From Lachnospiraceae bacterium (lineage in GTDB: Bacteria; Bacillota; Clostridia; Lachnospirales; Lachnospiraceae), in assembly GCA_015258095.1 (NCBI GenBank), contig JABZIV010000009.1, positions 1 through 60,105 of the forward strand: a stretch of 60,105 nt of DNA, given 5' to 3'. Shown here piece after piece: positions 24,709 to 33,066 of this stretch (positions within the stretch are counted from its first letter, which is position 1; every line of letters begins with the position of its first letter). The position numbers were made by a program, and so were the translations under genes. The notes below the pieces were generated by a model that had not been told where the DNA came from, made no database searches, and saw nothing but the letters and a program-made list of their open reading frames with translations.

Positions 24709-25456
24709 GACTCTCTCCTTTATACATTCCCTCAAAAATACTCAAGTCCCGCACCGGCGTCGGATTCTCATTTTTCTTATCGGAAATCAATTTTCCGTCG
24801 GAAAAACGAAGCATTCTGTCCGTATAGGCTGCAATATTTTCTTCATGGGTAACCACTACAACCGTTGCCCCTGCCTTATGCAGTGCGGAAAACATCTCCA
24901 TGATTTCCACTGAACTAGCCGTATCCAGGTTTCCGGTCGGCTCATCGGCGAGAATCAGAGGCGGCTCATTCGTAAGGGCTCTGGCAATGGCGACACGTTG
25001 CCGCTGTCCTCCGGACATTTCGTTCGGCTGATGATGCACCCGTCCGCCGAGTCCCACCTTTTCCAACAGCATCTCCGCTCTCTCCCTCCGCTCTTTCGGA
25101 GACTTCTTATGCGCGTAAATCATCGGAATCTCAACATTCCGTAAAGCGCTCATTCGACTAATTAAGTTGAAGCTTTGAAAAACGAAGCCGATTTTCCGGT
25201 TTCGCACTATATTCAGGGTATTCGGATCCATCTGTGCCACATCTTCTCCGTCCAGGATATACTGTCCAAGAGTCGGCTTGTCCAGACACCCCAAGATATT
25301 CATGAGTGTCGATTTTCCGGAACCGGACTGCCCCATGATGGCAACGAATTCTCCTCTTTGAATCTGCAAATTAATCTGATTTAAACCGATGACTTTCACT
25401 GCCCCGGTATCATAGATTTTTACTAAATTTCGTAATTCAATCAGTGTATCGTTCAT
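24698..25456 (-). CDS. MacB/LolD-type ABC ATPase
   Basis: The 252-residue ATPase begins MNDTLIELRNLVKIYDTG. Walker A is GQSGSGKST (about residue 44), the Q-loop VFQSFNLISRMSA, the signature MSGGQRQRVAIARAL, Walker B LILADEPTGNLD and the switch His VVVTHEENIA. The LADEPTGNLD form is characteristic of the MacB/LolD/FtsE group. The last ~25 residues (NPTPVRDLSIFEGMYKGE) extend past the core and overlap the permease start. Confidence 0.93.
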   Translation of the reverse strand: MNDTLIELRNLVKIYDTGAVKVIGLNQINLQIQRGEFVAIMGQSGSGKSTLMNILGCLDKPTLGQYILDGEDVAQMDPNTLNIVRNRKIGFVFQSFNLISRMSALRNVEIPMIYAHKKSPKERRERAEMLLEKVGLGGRVHHQPNEMSGGQRQRVAIARALTNEPPLILADEPTGNLDTASSVEIMEMFSALHKAGATVVVVTHEENIAAYTDRMLRFSDGKLISDKKNENPTPVRDLSIFEGMYKGESHVS

Positions 25457-25465
25457 CCTGTCCCC

Positions 25466-26824
25466 TTAATTTGACCGAACGACTACAGCGCCGTCACCAG
25501 CTGCTACACTCTCGGAACTCCCGTCAGACGGTTTATCCGTAACCTCGGTTCCTTCGCTAAGGGACGGATCCGGAGTTGTCACAAAATGGGCTCCCGCTGT
25601 AAAGGCGGCATCCTTCTCCAAAGGGCTCACTTCTACTGAAACATCACTTTCCACACCGGTTTTCACGGGAATAATGTGAATCTTTCCATTCACCACAAAC
25701 TGCATCTCACTCTTTCCGTTTTCTCCCGTGTAAACCGCGCCCAAAGGTACTACAAAGACATCCTTTGCTTCGGAAAGAACGATGTCCGCCTTTGCCGTAA
25801 TCCCTGAAATCAGACCCTTCTTATCTCCTTCAATACGCACTTTAATCGGAATGACCCGTTCCGAGCTCGTCGTCCCTTTTTCTTCTCCGGTTGGAGATAT
25901 CGAAGAAACTTCTCCCGTTAAACTTTCGTCCCCGAGAATATCCGCCGTAATACTGACTTTCTGCCCCAGGCTGACTTTCCCGATGGAGTATTCCGACACA
26001 TTGATGGCGAGCTCCAATTGATCGAGATTCTCTATGGTGAAAATCGGTTTGTTTTCGGTCAAGTTATCCGCAAACTGTCCGACCTTTACATTCACTCTGG
26101 TAATGGTACCGGCAATCGGAGCATGAATTTCTGCCGAATTCGCAGCATTCTGCGCTTTCTCCAGCGCTTCTTCCGCGCTTTTAATCTGTAAATCGTAGGT
26201 ATCGGAAACCTGAACACCTTTCGCACCGACCTTGAAGGTGCCGATACCGGCCTTTGCGTCTTTCAATGCGCTTTCCGCCTGTTCATAATCGCTTTGCGCA
26301 ATATCTCCACTTTCATAGAGACTCTTTTTTCTTTGGAAATCAAGCTCCGCGTTCGACAGAGCCGTTTTTGCCTTCTCATAATCCGCCTTCAGGTTCTTCT
26401 CTGCATCCGCTTTCCCCGCTTTTGCAAGATCCACCTGCGTCTTTGCCGCTTCCAGCGCTTCATTCACATCTCTCGGGTCTAACTTTGCCAGTAACTGACC
26501 GGCGCTAACCTTATCTCCTTCTTTCACCAGAATCTCCTTTACCTTTGCATGGAGATCGGAAGTCACATGCTGGGATTCTGTACCGGACACCGGACCGCTC
26601 ACACTGAGTTTCTCCTCAATGTTGCCTTTCTTTAGTTCCTCTGTGCTCACCATTAATCCCTGCGCCTTCCCCGGAAAGAGAAGATTTTTTATAACAAAAA
26701 GGAGAAGCAGAAGAAAAACGCCCAAAAAAATCCACTTCTTCTTTCCTTTTTTCTTTTTCGGTTTTTCCTGCATGAGTTTTTCCATTTCCTTTGAAATGTC
26801 CTCATTTTGATTCTCTACGCCCAT
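25466..26824 (-). CDS. Membrane-fusion (HlyD/MacA-like) adaptor protein
   Basis: This 452-residue protein has a lysine-rich cytoplasmic start (EKPKKKKGKKKW), one membrane anchor near residues 32-50, and adaptor domains outside. The first lipoyl half is VKEILVKEGDKVSAGQLLAKLDP. A coiled-coil hairpin follows (about residues 125-225, rich in KAxxDAEKNLKADYEKAK). The second lipoyl half is IHAPIAGTITRVNVKVGQF, followed by beta-barrel and membrane-proximal domains. In Gram-positives such adaptors work with MacB-type ABC proteins without an outer-membrane channel. It is first in the three-gene operon and has the strong site AAAGGAGAAGGAG. Confidence 0.92.
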   Translation of the reverse strand: MGVENQNEDISKEMEKLMQEKPKKKKGKKKWIFLGVFLLLLLFVIKNLLFPGKAQGLMVSTEELKKGNIEEKLSVSGPVSGTESQHVTSDLHAKVKEILVKEGDKVSAGQLLAKLDPRDVNEALEAAKTQVDLAKAGKADAEKNLKADYEKAKTALSNAELDFQRKKSLYESGDIAQSDYEQAESALKDAKAGIGTFKVGAKGVQVSDTYDLQIKSAEEALEKAQNAANSAEIHAPIAGTITRVNVKVGQFADNLTENKPIFTIENLDQLELAINVSEYSIGKVSLGQKVSITADILGDESLTGEVSSISPTGEEKGTTSSERVIPIKVRIEGDKKGLISGITAKADIVLSEAKDVFVVPLGAVYTGENGKSEMQFVVNGKIHIIPVKTGVESDVSVEVSPLEKDAAFTAGAHFVTTPDPSLSEGTEVTDKPSDGSSESVAAGDGAVVVRSN

Positions 26825-26942
26825 ACTCCTTCTCCTTTAAAGATTTTCTATTGAAACTTCCGTCAAAAAAATGTTACCATTCCTGTGCACTGCTTGTTAA
26901 AATGAATAAATCGGAATGACCGACGTGCATTTAGAATACACC

Positions 26943-27000
26943 CACAAGACACAAGACACAAGACACAAGACACAAGACACAAGACACAAGACACAAGACA
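26943..27000. repeat. 7-bp tandem repeat (CACAAGA, 8.3 copies)
   Basis: Eight perfect copies of CACAAGA plus two bases lie in the 253-base divergent region between the MacA-like gene (minus) and the exonuclease gene (plus), 78 bases before the latter's ATG. The unit is not a multiple of three and the array is perfect, as in slippage-prone loci. No coding frame covers it. Confidence 0.95.
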
Positions 27001-27077
27001 GTTTAATTTTTTGAAGCTGCTTTCACAAGAAGAATTTCTTTAATTTTTTCTTAGACTTTACCCTTACGGAGGAAAAG

Positions 27078-28277
27078 ATGGAAATCATCCGAACCAAAAT
27101 ACCTCTTCCCTTTTCTTATCAGAAAATGGGAGAAAAGCTTCGCTTTCTTCTCTCTACTCTGGATGCCTCCTCCGTGAAAAACAGGACAAAAACGATCTCT
27201 TATGCAGAATTTCTACCCGAAGACTTCCTCTTTTATGATATCGAAACAACCGGTTTGAGCCCAAGGAATTCTTCTCTCTATCTCCTCGGTGTTTTACTGT
27301 TTCAGAAAGAGGAAATGGAAATCATCCAGTACTTCTCCGATTCCGTTTCCTCGGAGGAAGAACTTCTTTCCGCTTTTTTCTCTCTTTGTGAAGGGCGGAA
27401 AGTGCTTCTCAGCTTCAACGGATGCGGTTTTGATAACCGCTATATGGAAAGCCTGTCCAAATCCTATCACAGAGCCCCGCTTCATCTTTCCCTTTTTCAG
27501 GCGGATCTCTTTCGGCTTATCCGGAGAAGAAAACAGTTTTACGGTATGGAAAGCTGTAGCCTGAAATCCTGTGAAGCATTTTTGGGAATCGACAGAAAAG
27601 ACCCTTACCATGGTGGAGAACTGATTGCCGTATACCGGGATTTTCTAAAAGACAAAGACAGAGAGAAGAAAAAGATGCTCCTTCTCCATAACCTGGAGGA
27701 CGTGAAAAATCTGCCTGCTCTTCTTTCTTTTCTGTCTTATGAATTCCTCTTTCAGGGAAAAATCCGATTTCTCGGAGAAGTGCATACGGATAGGCGCATG
27801 CAGGAAGAAGATACCGAAAAGAACCCGACAGCCGAAAGTATTCTTCTGCAATTCCTCCTCCCGGAAGAAGTTCCTACCGCCTTAACATACGTCCTTAAGC
27901 ATTGCACACTGAGGATTTCCGGAAAGGAGGTCTCTTTATCCATTCCTCTTTATAGAGGAGAACTCTCCTGTTTTTTCCAAAATTATAAAGACTATGTCTA
28001 TATTCCCGCAGAAGATCGCGCTGTCCATAAATCCCTCTCCTCCCTCTATCCGAAAGCAATGTGGGAGAAGGCAAAGAAAGAAACGGCTTATCAAAAATTA
28101 AATGCGCTCTTTCTCCCCGTCTGGAAGGAAGAAAGACCGCAATTCCAAAAGTCTTATCAGGATAAACAATATTTTATCCCTTATCAAAAAAATATCTGGG
28201 AAAAAAGAAATCCGGTGGACTACCTGCTAAGCCTCCTTAAGACCGGCTTTGCATCCGCTCATTCACAAAAGAAATAA
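27078..28277 (+). CDS. RNase H-like 3'-5' exonuclease domain protein (YprB-like)
   Basis: The 399-residue protein begins MEIIRTKIPLPFSYQKMG, with GGAGGAAAAG before the ATG. The DEDD-type exonuclease core lies at residues about 48-220: FLFYDIETTGLSP (D-x-E), LLSFNGCGFDNRYMES (second Asp) and LLHNLEDVKNLPALLSFL (third Asp with partners). This matches the YprB/RNase_H_2 family found across Firmicutes. The substrate, DNA or RNA, is not established. The C-terminal ~180 residues are lysine/aromatic-rich with no domain I recognise. Its 3' end overlaps leuD, on the other strand, by 41 bases. Confidence 0.85.
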   Translation: MEIIRTKIPLPFSYQKMGEKLRFLLSTLDASSVKNRTKTISYAEFLPEDFLFYDIETTGLSPRNSSLYLLGVLLFQKEEMEIIQYFSDSVSSEEELLSAFFSLCEGRKVLLSFNGCGFDNRYMESLSKSYHRAPLHLSLFQADLFRLIRRRKQFYGMESCSLKSCEAFLGIDRKDPYHGGELIAVYRDFLKDKDREKKKMLLLHNLEDVKNLPALLSFLSYEFLFQGKIRFLGEVHTDRRMQEEDTEKNPTAESILLQFLLPEEVPTALTYVLKHCTLRISGKEVSLSIPLYRGELSCFFQNYKDYVYIPAEDRAVHKSLSSLYPKAMWEKAKKETAYQKLNALFLPVWKEERPQFQKSYQDKQYFIPYQKNIWEKRNPVDYLLSLLKTGFASAHSQKK

Positions 28278-28740
28278 GACCGCCTTTATCAATCATATCC
28301 TGCAAAAAAGGAGGAAAAACAGCCATGGAATAGCTTTTTCCACTGCTTCGATTGAAAATCTTTCCTTCCGTAAAATCCACTTCTACCGTATCTCCCTCCT
28401 GTATCTCTTTTGCCGCATCAGGGGATTCTACAATAGCCAGCCCGATATTGATGGCATTACGATAAAAGATACGCGCAAAACTCTCTGCAATGATACAGGA
28501 AACACCGGAGTCCTTTAAAACCTGCGGCGCGTGTTCTCTGGAAGATCCGCAACCGAAATTCTTTCCCGCAATCAGAATATCCCCTCTATTTAACTTTTGA
28601 CGAAAATGATCGTCGATGTCTTCCATTGCGTGCTTTGCGAGCTCTTCCCTATCCTGAATTGCAAGATACCGTGCCGGAATAATGACATCGGTATCCACAT
28701 TGTCACCATACTTTAAGCATTTTCCTTCCGCATTTTTCAT
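28237..28740 (-). CDS. leuD: LeuD, 3-isopropylmalate dehydratase small subunit
   Basis: The 167-residue protein shows the swivelling-domain motifs of LeuD: GDNVDTDVIIPARYL (about residue 14), GKNFGCGSSREHAPQVLKDSG (about residue 58) and FARIFYRNAINIGLAIV. With LeuC it isomerises 2-isopropylmalate to 3-isopropylmalate in leucine synthesis. Length fits the archaeal/clostridial short type. It lies 10 bases after leuC. Its last 13 codons overlap the exonuclease gene on the opposite strand. Confidence 0.96.
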   Translation of the reverse strand: MKNAEGKCLKYGDNVDTDVIIPARYLAIQDREELAKHAMEDIDDHFRQKLNRGDILIAGKNFGCGSSREHAPQVLKDSGVSCIIAESFARIFYRNAINIGLAIVESPDAAKEIQEGDTVEVDFTEGKIFNRSSGKSYSMAVFPPFLQDMIDKGGLISFVNERMQSRS

Positions 28741-28750
28741 CTTATTCTCC

Positions 28751-30013
28751 TTAGTTCAACTCTTCCGCAGATGCAATATAGCCAAGAACGGCAGATGCCG
28801 CAGCAACTTCCGGGGAAGCCAGGTAGACTTCCGACGTCTGATCTCCCATTCTCCCGACAAAGTTTCGGTTTGTCGTGGAAACACAGCGCTCATGCGGGGC
28901 TAAAATCCCCATATATCCGCCGAGACAAGGACCGCAAGTCGGCGTACTCACCACGGCACCGGCTTCAATTAAAGTCTTGATATATCCTTTCTCCAAAGCC
29001 TCCAGATAAATCTTCTGCGTTGCGGGAATGACAATACAGCGAATTCCTTCCGCAATTTTTCTGCCGCCGATTAATTCTGCGGAAACCTTTATGTCGGAAA
29101 GTCTTCCATTCGTGCAAGACCCGATGACAACCTGATCAATGGGAATCTTGTCAAAGCTTCCTACTTCCTTCGTGTTTTCCGGAAGATGAGGGAATGCCAC
29201 CGTAGAACGAAGAGTGGATAAATTGATTTCGATTTCCTTTTCATATTCCGCATCTTCATCCGCCTCATAGACCGTATAAGGTTTATTGCCATGAGCCTTA
29301 ATATAACGAATCGTCTCTTCATCCACCGGAAAAATACCATTCTTTGCACCGGCTTCAATGGCCATATTACAAATGGCAAAACGGTCATCCATAGAAAGAG
29401 AACGCACGCCTTCTCCCGTAAACTCGATGGATTCATACAATGCTCCGTCTACCCCTATCTCTCCTATCAGATGCAGTATCAGGTCTTTCCCGCTGACATA
29501 CTTTTGTAACCGACCTTTTAAAACCACCTTGATGGCTCTAGGCACCTTAAACCAGAGCTCTCCTGTCGCCATAGCCGCAGCCATATCGGTGGATCCCACA
29601 CCGGTCGAAAAAGCGCCAAGAGCCCCGTATGTACAAGTGTGAGAATCCGCTCCCACGGCAAGTTCTCCCGCAGTAATCAATCCTTCTTCCGGAATCAGTG
29701 CGTGTTCAATACCCATATTTCCCACATCATAGTAGTGGTGAATATCATTCTCTTTCGCATACTTTCGGCAAATCTGCGTACATTTTGCAGAGGTTATATC
29801 CTTGTTCGGAACAAAATGATCCATGACGAAAACAACTTTATCCTTATCAAAGACTCCGCTTCCCTCTATCTTCGCCCGTTCCCGAATGGCAAGAGGGGTA
29901 GTGATGTCATTTCCATGAACCAAATCCACCTTGGCAAGAATCAACTGCCCGCTTTGCACAGTATCAAGACCTGCATGCTTTGCCAAAATCTTCTGGCTCA
30001 TCGTCATTCCCAT
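28751..30013 (-). CDS. leuC: LeuC, 3-isopropylmalate dehydratase large subunit
   Basis: The 420-residue aconitase-family protein starts MGMTMSQKILAKHAGLDTV, with AAAGGAG 7 bases upstream. The [4Fe-4S] ligand cysteines are visible in VIGSCTNGRLSD and TPTCGPCLGGYMG. VGADSHTCTYGALGAFSTGVG contributes substrate contacts. It forms the leucine-pathway isomerase with LeuD. leuA and leuB are not in this window. The divergent LysR gene and its candidate operator (30112-30126) suggest LysR control. The nearby Mrp carrier could supply its cluster (inference). Confidence 0.96.
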   Translation of the reverse strand: MGMTMSQKILAKHAGLDTVQSGQLILAKVDLVHGNDITTPLAIRERAKIEGSGVFDKDKVVFVMDHFVPNKDITSAKCTQICRKYAKENDIHHYYDVGNMGIEHALIPEEGLITAGELAVGADSHTCTYGALGAFSTGVGSTDMAAAMATGELWFKVPRAIKVVLKGRLQKYVSGKDLILHLIGEIGVDGALYESIEFTGEGVRSLSMDDRFAICNMAIEAGAKNGIFPVDEETIRYIKAHGNKPYTVYEADEDAEYEKEIEINLSTLRSTVAFPHLPENTKEVGSFDKIPIDQVVIGSCTNGRLSDIKVSAELIGGRKIAEGIRCIVIPATQKIYLEALEKGYIKTLIEAGAVVSTPTCGPCLGGYMGILAPHERCVSTTNRNFVGRMGDQTSEVYLASPEVAAASAVLGYIASAEELN

Positions 30014-30060
30014 ATTTTTCTCCTTTTATGTATATTTTAGAAAGCGTTTCGATTCCTTTC

Positions 30061-30090
30061 TTTACATCCTAACAAAGCTCTTGCTATAAT
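30061..30090 (+). promoter_or_regulatory. Promoter of the lysR-mrp operon
   Basis: TTTACA (30061-30066), an 18-base spacer and TATAAT (30085-30090) preceded by TGC (extended -10) face the LysR gene, about 60 bases before its ATG. Confidence 0.7.
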
Positions 30091-30111
30091 TAAAATACAT
30101 TTTTTAGATAT

Positions 30112-30126
30112 TTATTATTCCTATAA
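30112..30126. promoter_or_regulatory. Candidate LysR operator (TTAT-N7-ATAA)
   Basis: The 15-base dyad TTAT-TATTCCT-ATAA fits the T-N11-A LysR box. It lies in the leuC-lysR intergenic region, downstream of the lysR promoter, where autoregulation would be expected. AT-rich context makes a chance match possible. Confidence 0.4.
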
Positions 30127-30149
30127 GTTATTTCGAAAGAAGGAGTATT

Positions 30150-31064
30150 ATGGAACAAAATCTATCCACATATCGCATTTTTTTTGAAGTGGCAAAACAG
30201 GGTAATATTTCTAAAGCTGCTGAAGCACTGTATATTTCTCAGCCTGCCATTTCCAAAACCATTGTAAGACTGGAAGACAATCTGAATACAAAGCTCTTCA
30301 AACGAAACTCCAGAGGAGTCAGCTTAACAGAGGAGGGAGAAGTACTCTTCCGCCATGTGGAAGAAGCGATTCATTCTATTGAAGACGCGGAAAGTACCTT
30401 GCAGAAAATGAAAGACTGCCATATTGGCCATCTTTCTATCGGGGCCAGTACAACGCTCTGCCGCTACATCTTACTCCCTCATCTTAAGCGCTTTACGGAG
30501 CAATTTCCGAATATTCAGGTTTCACTGAAGAACCAGGACAGTGCGAAGACATTGCAGATTCTGGAAGCGCAGGAAATCGATATTGCGTTAACGGCGATTC
30601 CGAAGCACCTTGGTCTTAACCAGAGTATTATCCTGGAACAGGAAGTGGAAGATGTCTTTGTTGCCTCTCCTAATTATATGGAAAAAATGAAAGAGCTGCA
30701 CGGGAACAATTTTTCTCTTTTCAAGGATGCCACCGTGATGCTGATGGATGAGCAGAATGTCTCCAGGCGTTACGTTGACAGCTATATCCGCGAAAATCAG
30801 TTGGACTTTAAACAAATTATTACTTTGAACACGATGGATCTCCTGATTGACTTTGCAAAAATTGATATGGGAATTGCCTGCGTTATTCGTGCTTTTGTAG
30901 AGAAAGATTTAAAAGATGGAAGTTTGGTGGAGATTACACTGTCTTCACCGATACCAAAAAGAAAAATCGGTTTTATGTATCACAGAAATAATTGCTCCAA
31001 ATCACTGGAGAATTTTATTTCTTTTATAGAGAAAGGGGAAACAAAACATGGCAGAGCAAAATAA
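30150..31064 (+). CDS. LysR-family transcriptional regulator, divergent to leuCD
   Basis: The 304-residue protein starts MEQNLSTYRIFFEVAKQGN after GAAGGAG. The N-terminal winged helix-turn-helix covers about residues 1-60 (ISKAAEALYISQPAISKTIVRLEDNLNTKLF is the textbook LysR helix pair). The periplasmic-binding-like effector domain runs from residue 90 to the end. Divergence from leuCD suggests it controls leucine synthesis, perhaps sensing 2-isopropylmalate as LeuR-type regulators do (inference). Its last codons overlap mrp by 17 bases. Confidence 0.9.
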   Translation: MEQNLSTYRIFFEVAKQGNISKAAEALYISQPAISKTIVRLEDNLNTKLFKRNSRGVSLTEEGEVLFRHVEEAIHSIEDAESTLQKMKDCHIGHLSIGASTTLCRYILLPHLKRFTEQFPNIQVSLKNQDSAKTLQILEAQEIDIALTAIPKHLGLNQSIILEQEVEDVFVASPNYMEKMKELHGNNFSLFKDATVMLMDEQNVSRRYVDSYIRENQLDFKQIITLNTMDLLIDFAKIDMGIACVIRAFVEKDLKDGSLVEITLSSPIPKRKIGFMYHRNNCSKSLENFISFIEKGETKHGRAK

Positions 31065-31902
31065 CAGTTCCTGCTCTTCGCATTGCGGTTCTTGCTCCGC
31101 AAACTGTCCGAGCAGAACTTCAGGAATCGAAAAATTACCGTTAGGAAAGGGTTCTTCCGTAAAAAAAGTGATTGGAATCGTTTCCGGTAAAGGTGGCGTC
31201 GGGAAATCGACTGTCTGTTCTCTACTTGCCTCCGCGATGAATAAAGAAGGTTTTCATACCGGCATATTGGATGCCGATATCACCGGTCCGTCTATCCCGA
31301 AGGCCTTCGGTCTTCTCCATGACGGTGTCGCGCTGAGTGAGGATGGAAAGTCGATGATTCCGGAAAAGAGTAGCGGAGGAGTCGAAATCATCTCCACCAA
31401 CCTTCTCCTGGAAAATGAAACGGACCCGGTAATCTGGAGAGGTTCGATGATAGCGAATGCAGTAAAACAGTTTTGGCAGGAAGTGGAATGGAAAGACATC
31501 GACTTTCTCTTTGTCGATATGCCTCCGGGAACCGGAGATGTACCTCTCACGGTTTTCCAATCTCTTCCGATAGACGGCATCATCATTGTTACTTCTCCGC
31601 AGGATCTGGTCTCCATGATTGTAGAGAAAGCCGTTCGTATGGCGGAGAAAATGAATATCCAGATTCTCGGAATTATTGAAAATATGTCCTACTTACGTTG
31701 TCCGCACTGCGATGAGATGATCTCCGTTTTCGGAGAGAGCCATATCGAAGAACTTTGTACGAAGGAAGATCTGGAACTTCTTGCCAAGCTTCCCATCGAT
31801 CCGCAAAATGCTTCCTACATGGACGCCGGTGCAGTAGAAGCAATCGATACAAAAGAAAGTCTTGGAAAAGCTGTTGAACGATTAAAAGCGCTTCTTCCAT
31901 GA
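31048..31902 (+). CDS. Mrp/NBP35 family Fe-S cluster carrier ATPase
   Basis: The 284-residue P-loop protein has an N-terminal cysteine cluster CSSHCGSCSANC (residues about 9-20), typical of the NBP35-type extension. The deviant Walker A is GIVSGKGGVGKSTVCS. Other motifs are ILDADITGPSIPKAFG, FLFVDMPPGTGDVPLTV and the cluster-binding CXXC, YLRCPHCDEM (about residue 215). It binds and transfers [4Fe-4S] clusters between dimers. Overlap with lysR and proximity to leuC, an Fe-S enzyme, suggest a client relationship (inference). The start has AAAGGGGAA upstream. Confidence 0.93.
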   Translation: MAEQNNSSCSSHCGSCSANCPSRTSGIEKLPLGKGSSVKKVIGIVSGKGGVGKSTVCSLLASAMNKEGFHTGILDADITGPSIPKAFGLLHDGVALSEDGKSMIPEKSSGGVEIISTNLLLENETDPVIWRGSMIANAVKQFWQEVEWKDIDFLFVDMPPGTGDVPLTVFQSLPIDGIIIVTSPQDLVSMIVEKAVRMAEKMNIQILGIIENMSYLRCPHCDEMISVFGESHIEELCTKEDLELLAKLPIDPQNASYMDAGAVEAIDTKESLGKAVERLKALLP

Positions 31903-31916
31903 GGAAATAAGATAAA

Positions 31917-31959
31917 AGGTCTGCGAAAGGAAATCCTCTTCCTCCCGCAGACCTCTTTT
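31917..31959 (+). terminator. Bidirectional intrinsic terminator after mrp
   Basis: AGGTCTGCG (31917-31925) pairs perfectly with CGCAGACCT (31946-31954), followed by CTTTTT on the plus strand. The minus-strand side continues TTTTATC, so it may also serve the convergent HPr gene. Confidence 0.9.
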
Positions 31960-32026
31960 TATCCATCTAAAGTGTCAGCAAAATGCAGGGTTCTTTATTC
32001 TTTACAGCCCTTTTCGAAGCATCCTT

Positions 32027-32323
32027 CTATTTCTGAAATAGCGGTTTTACTTCTCCGCTGCCTTCTCCAAGCCCACTGGAAATGGCCTCTACAACTGCTT
32101 TCAAGGCTTCCTCTTCATCAATTCCGCTGCACTCTACTCTTACCGTACTGCCTTTCTTCACGCCGGCAGCCATCACATTCAGAACGGACTTTCCGATAAT
32201 TTTTCGTTCTCCATTGTACAGAATGATTTCACTTTTAAATCGAATACAGGTTTGTGTCAAAACACCGGCAGGACGAAGATGCAGTCCGGATTCATTAATG
32301 ATTTTCACTTCTGCTGTAACCAT
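32027..32323 (-). CDS. HPr-family phosphocarrier protein
   Basis: The 98-residue protein shows the HPr active site GLHLRPAGVLTQ with the phosphorylatable His at residue 15. The regulatory serine lies in IIGKSVLNVMAAG (about residue 46), the target of HPr kinase in Gram-positives. The C-terminus runs about 10 residues beyond B. subtilis HPr. It may be PTS HPr or a regulatory Crh-like paralogue; the intact His15 favours HPr. ptsI is not nearby. It is last in the TrmH - rpoD - queH operon, with GGGGAG before the ATG. Confidence 0.9.
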   Translation of the reverse strand: MVTAEVKIINESGLHLRPAGVLTQTCIRFKSEIILYNGERKIIGKSVLNVMAAGVKKGSTVRVECSGIDEEEALKAVVEAISSGLGEGSGEVKPLFQK

Positions 32324-32361
32324 ACAACTCTCCCCTTTTCTTTATGAAAAACAATCGCCTT

Positions 32362-33045
32362 TTATTTCTCGCCTTCTGCTGAAAGCATAGCTTCTTCTTT
32401 CTCCTTCTTTCGCCGAATACTCTCCGCTCTTGAAAACTCACAACCGCAGAAATCTTGCCGATACAAGCCGTGTTGTTTGGACAGTTCAACAGACCTCTGA
32501 TACCTTCCTTTTTTCTTGAAATCCGACGGAAGAAAGGCTATACCGTATTTTTCCCCCATCTCCTCTCCCAGCTTGTTAAGAATATCCGCATCCTTTAACG
32601 GAGAAATACTTAAACTCGTACAATAATAATCATACTTTTCTTCGGGATGCTCTATATTCCAGCGGGAAGCAAAAGCTGCTGTTTCTTCCAGTCTAAGCTT
32701 AAAACAGGCAGTGCAACGGGCACCTCTTTCCGGCTCCCTTTCCAATCCTTTCGCCACCAAAAGAAACGCATCATGAATATAATTCGTCACAATACAAGTG
32801 GACACGCCGGGCATCTCTTCTACAAGCCGACGACACTCTTCCGCCCGTCTGTTAAATTCTTCCTCCCGATCAATGTTCGGATTATAGAAGAAAACAGATA
32901 TGGAAAAAAACTCTGCCAACGACTCTAAAATCGCGGAAGAACAGGGTGCACAACAGGCATGGAGGAGAAGGCGCATTTTCCCTTTTCCCGTGTTCTTCCG
33001 AATAATCTCCTCCATTCGTTTTTCATAATTCTCTTTTGTACTCAT
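32362..33045 (-). CDS. queH: QueH, epoxyqueuosine reductase
   Basis: The 227-residue protein carries the QueH cysteine set: LLLHACCAPCSS near residue 30, ARCTACFKLRLEETA near residue 130, and QDFCGCEFSRAES near the end. It reduces epoxyqueuosine to queuosine in the wobble base of tRNA with GUN anticodons, using an Fe-S cluster pair instead of the cobalamin used by QueG. The PPi-loop-like start and the length fit the family. It sits 21 bases after rpoD. Other queuosine genes are not in this window, so precursor salvage is possible. Confidence 0.92.
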   Translation of the reverse strand: MSTKENYEKRMEEIIRKNTGKGKMRLLLHACCAPCSSAILESLAEFFSISVFFYNPNIDREEEFNRRAEECRRLVEEMPGVSTCIVTNYIHDAFLLVAKGLEREPERGARCTACFKLRLEETAAFASRWNIEHPEEKYDYYCTSLSISPLKDADILNKLGEEMGEKYGIAFLPSDFKKKGRYQRSVELSKQHGLYRQDFCGCEFSRAESIRRKKEKEEAMLSAEGEK

Positions 33046-33066
33046 TCTATTTCCAGAAAAAAGATT

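Noticed and set aside
26943..27000. Possible CRISPR array
   Set aside because: The repeat is a pure 7-bp tandem with no spacers and no cas genes nearby.
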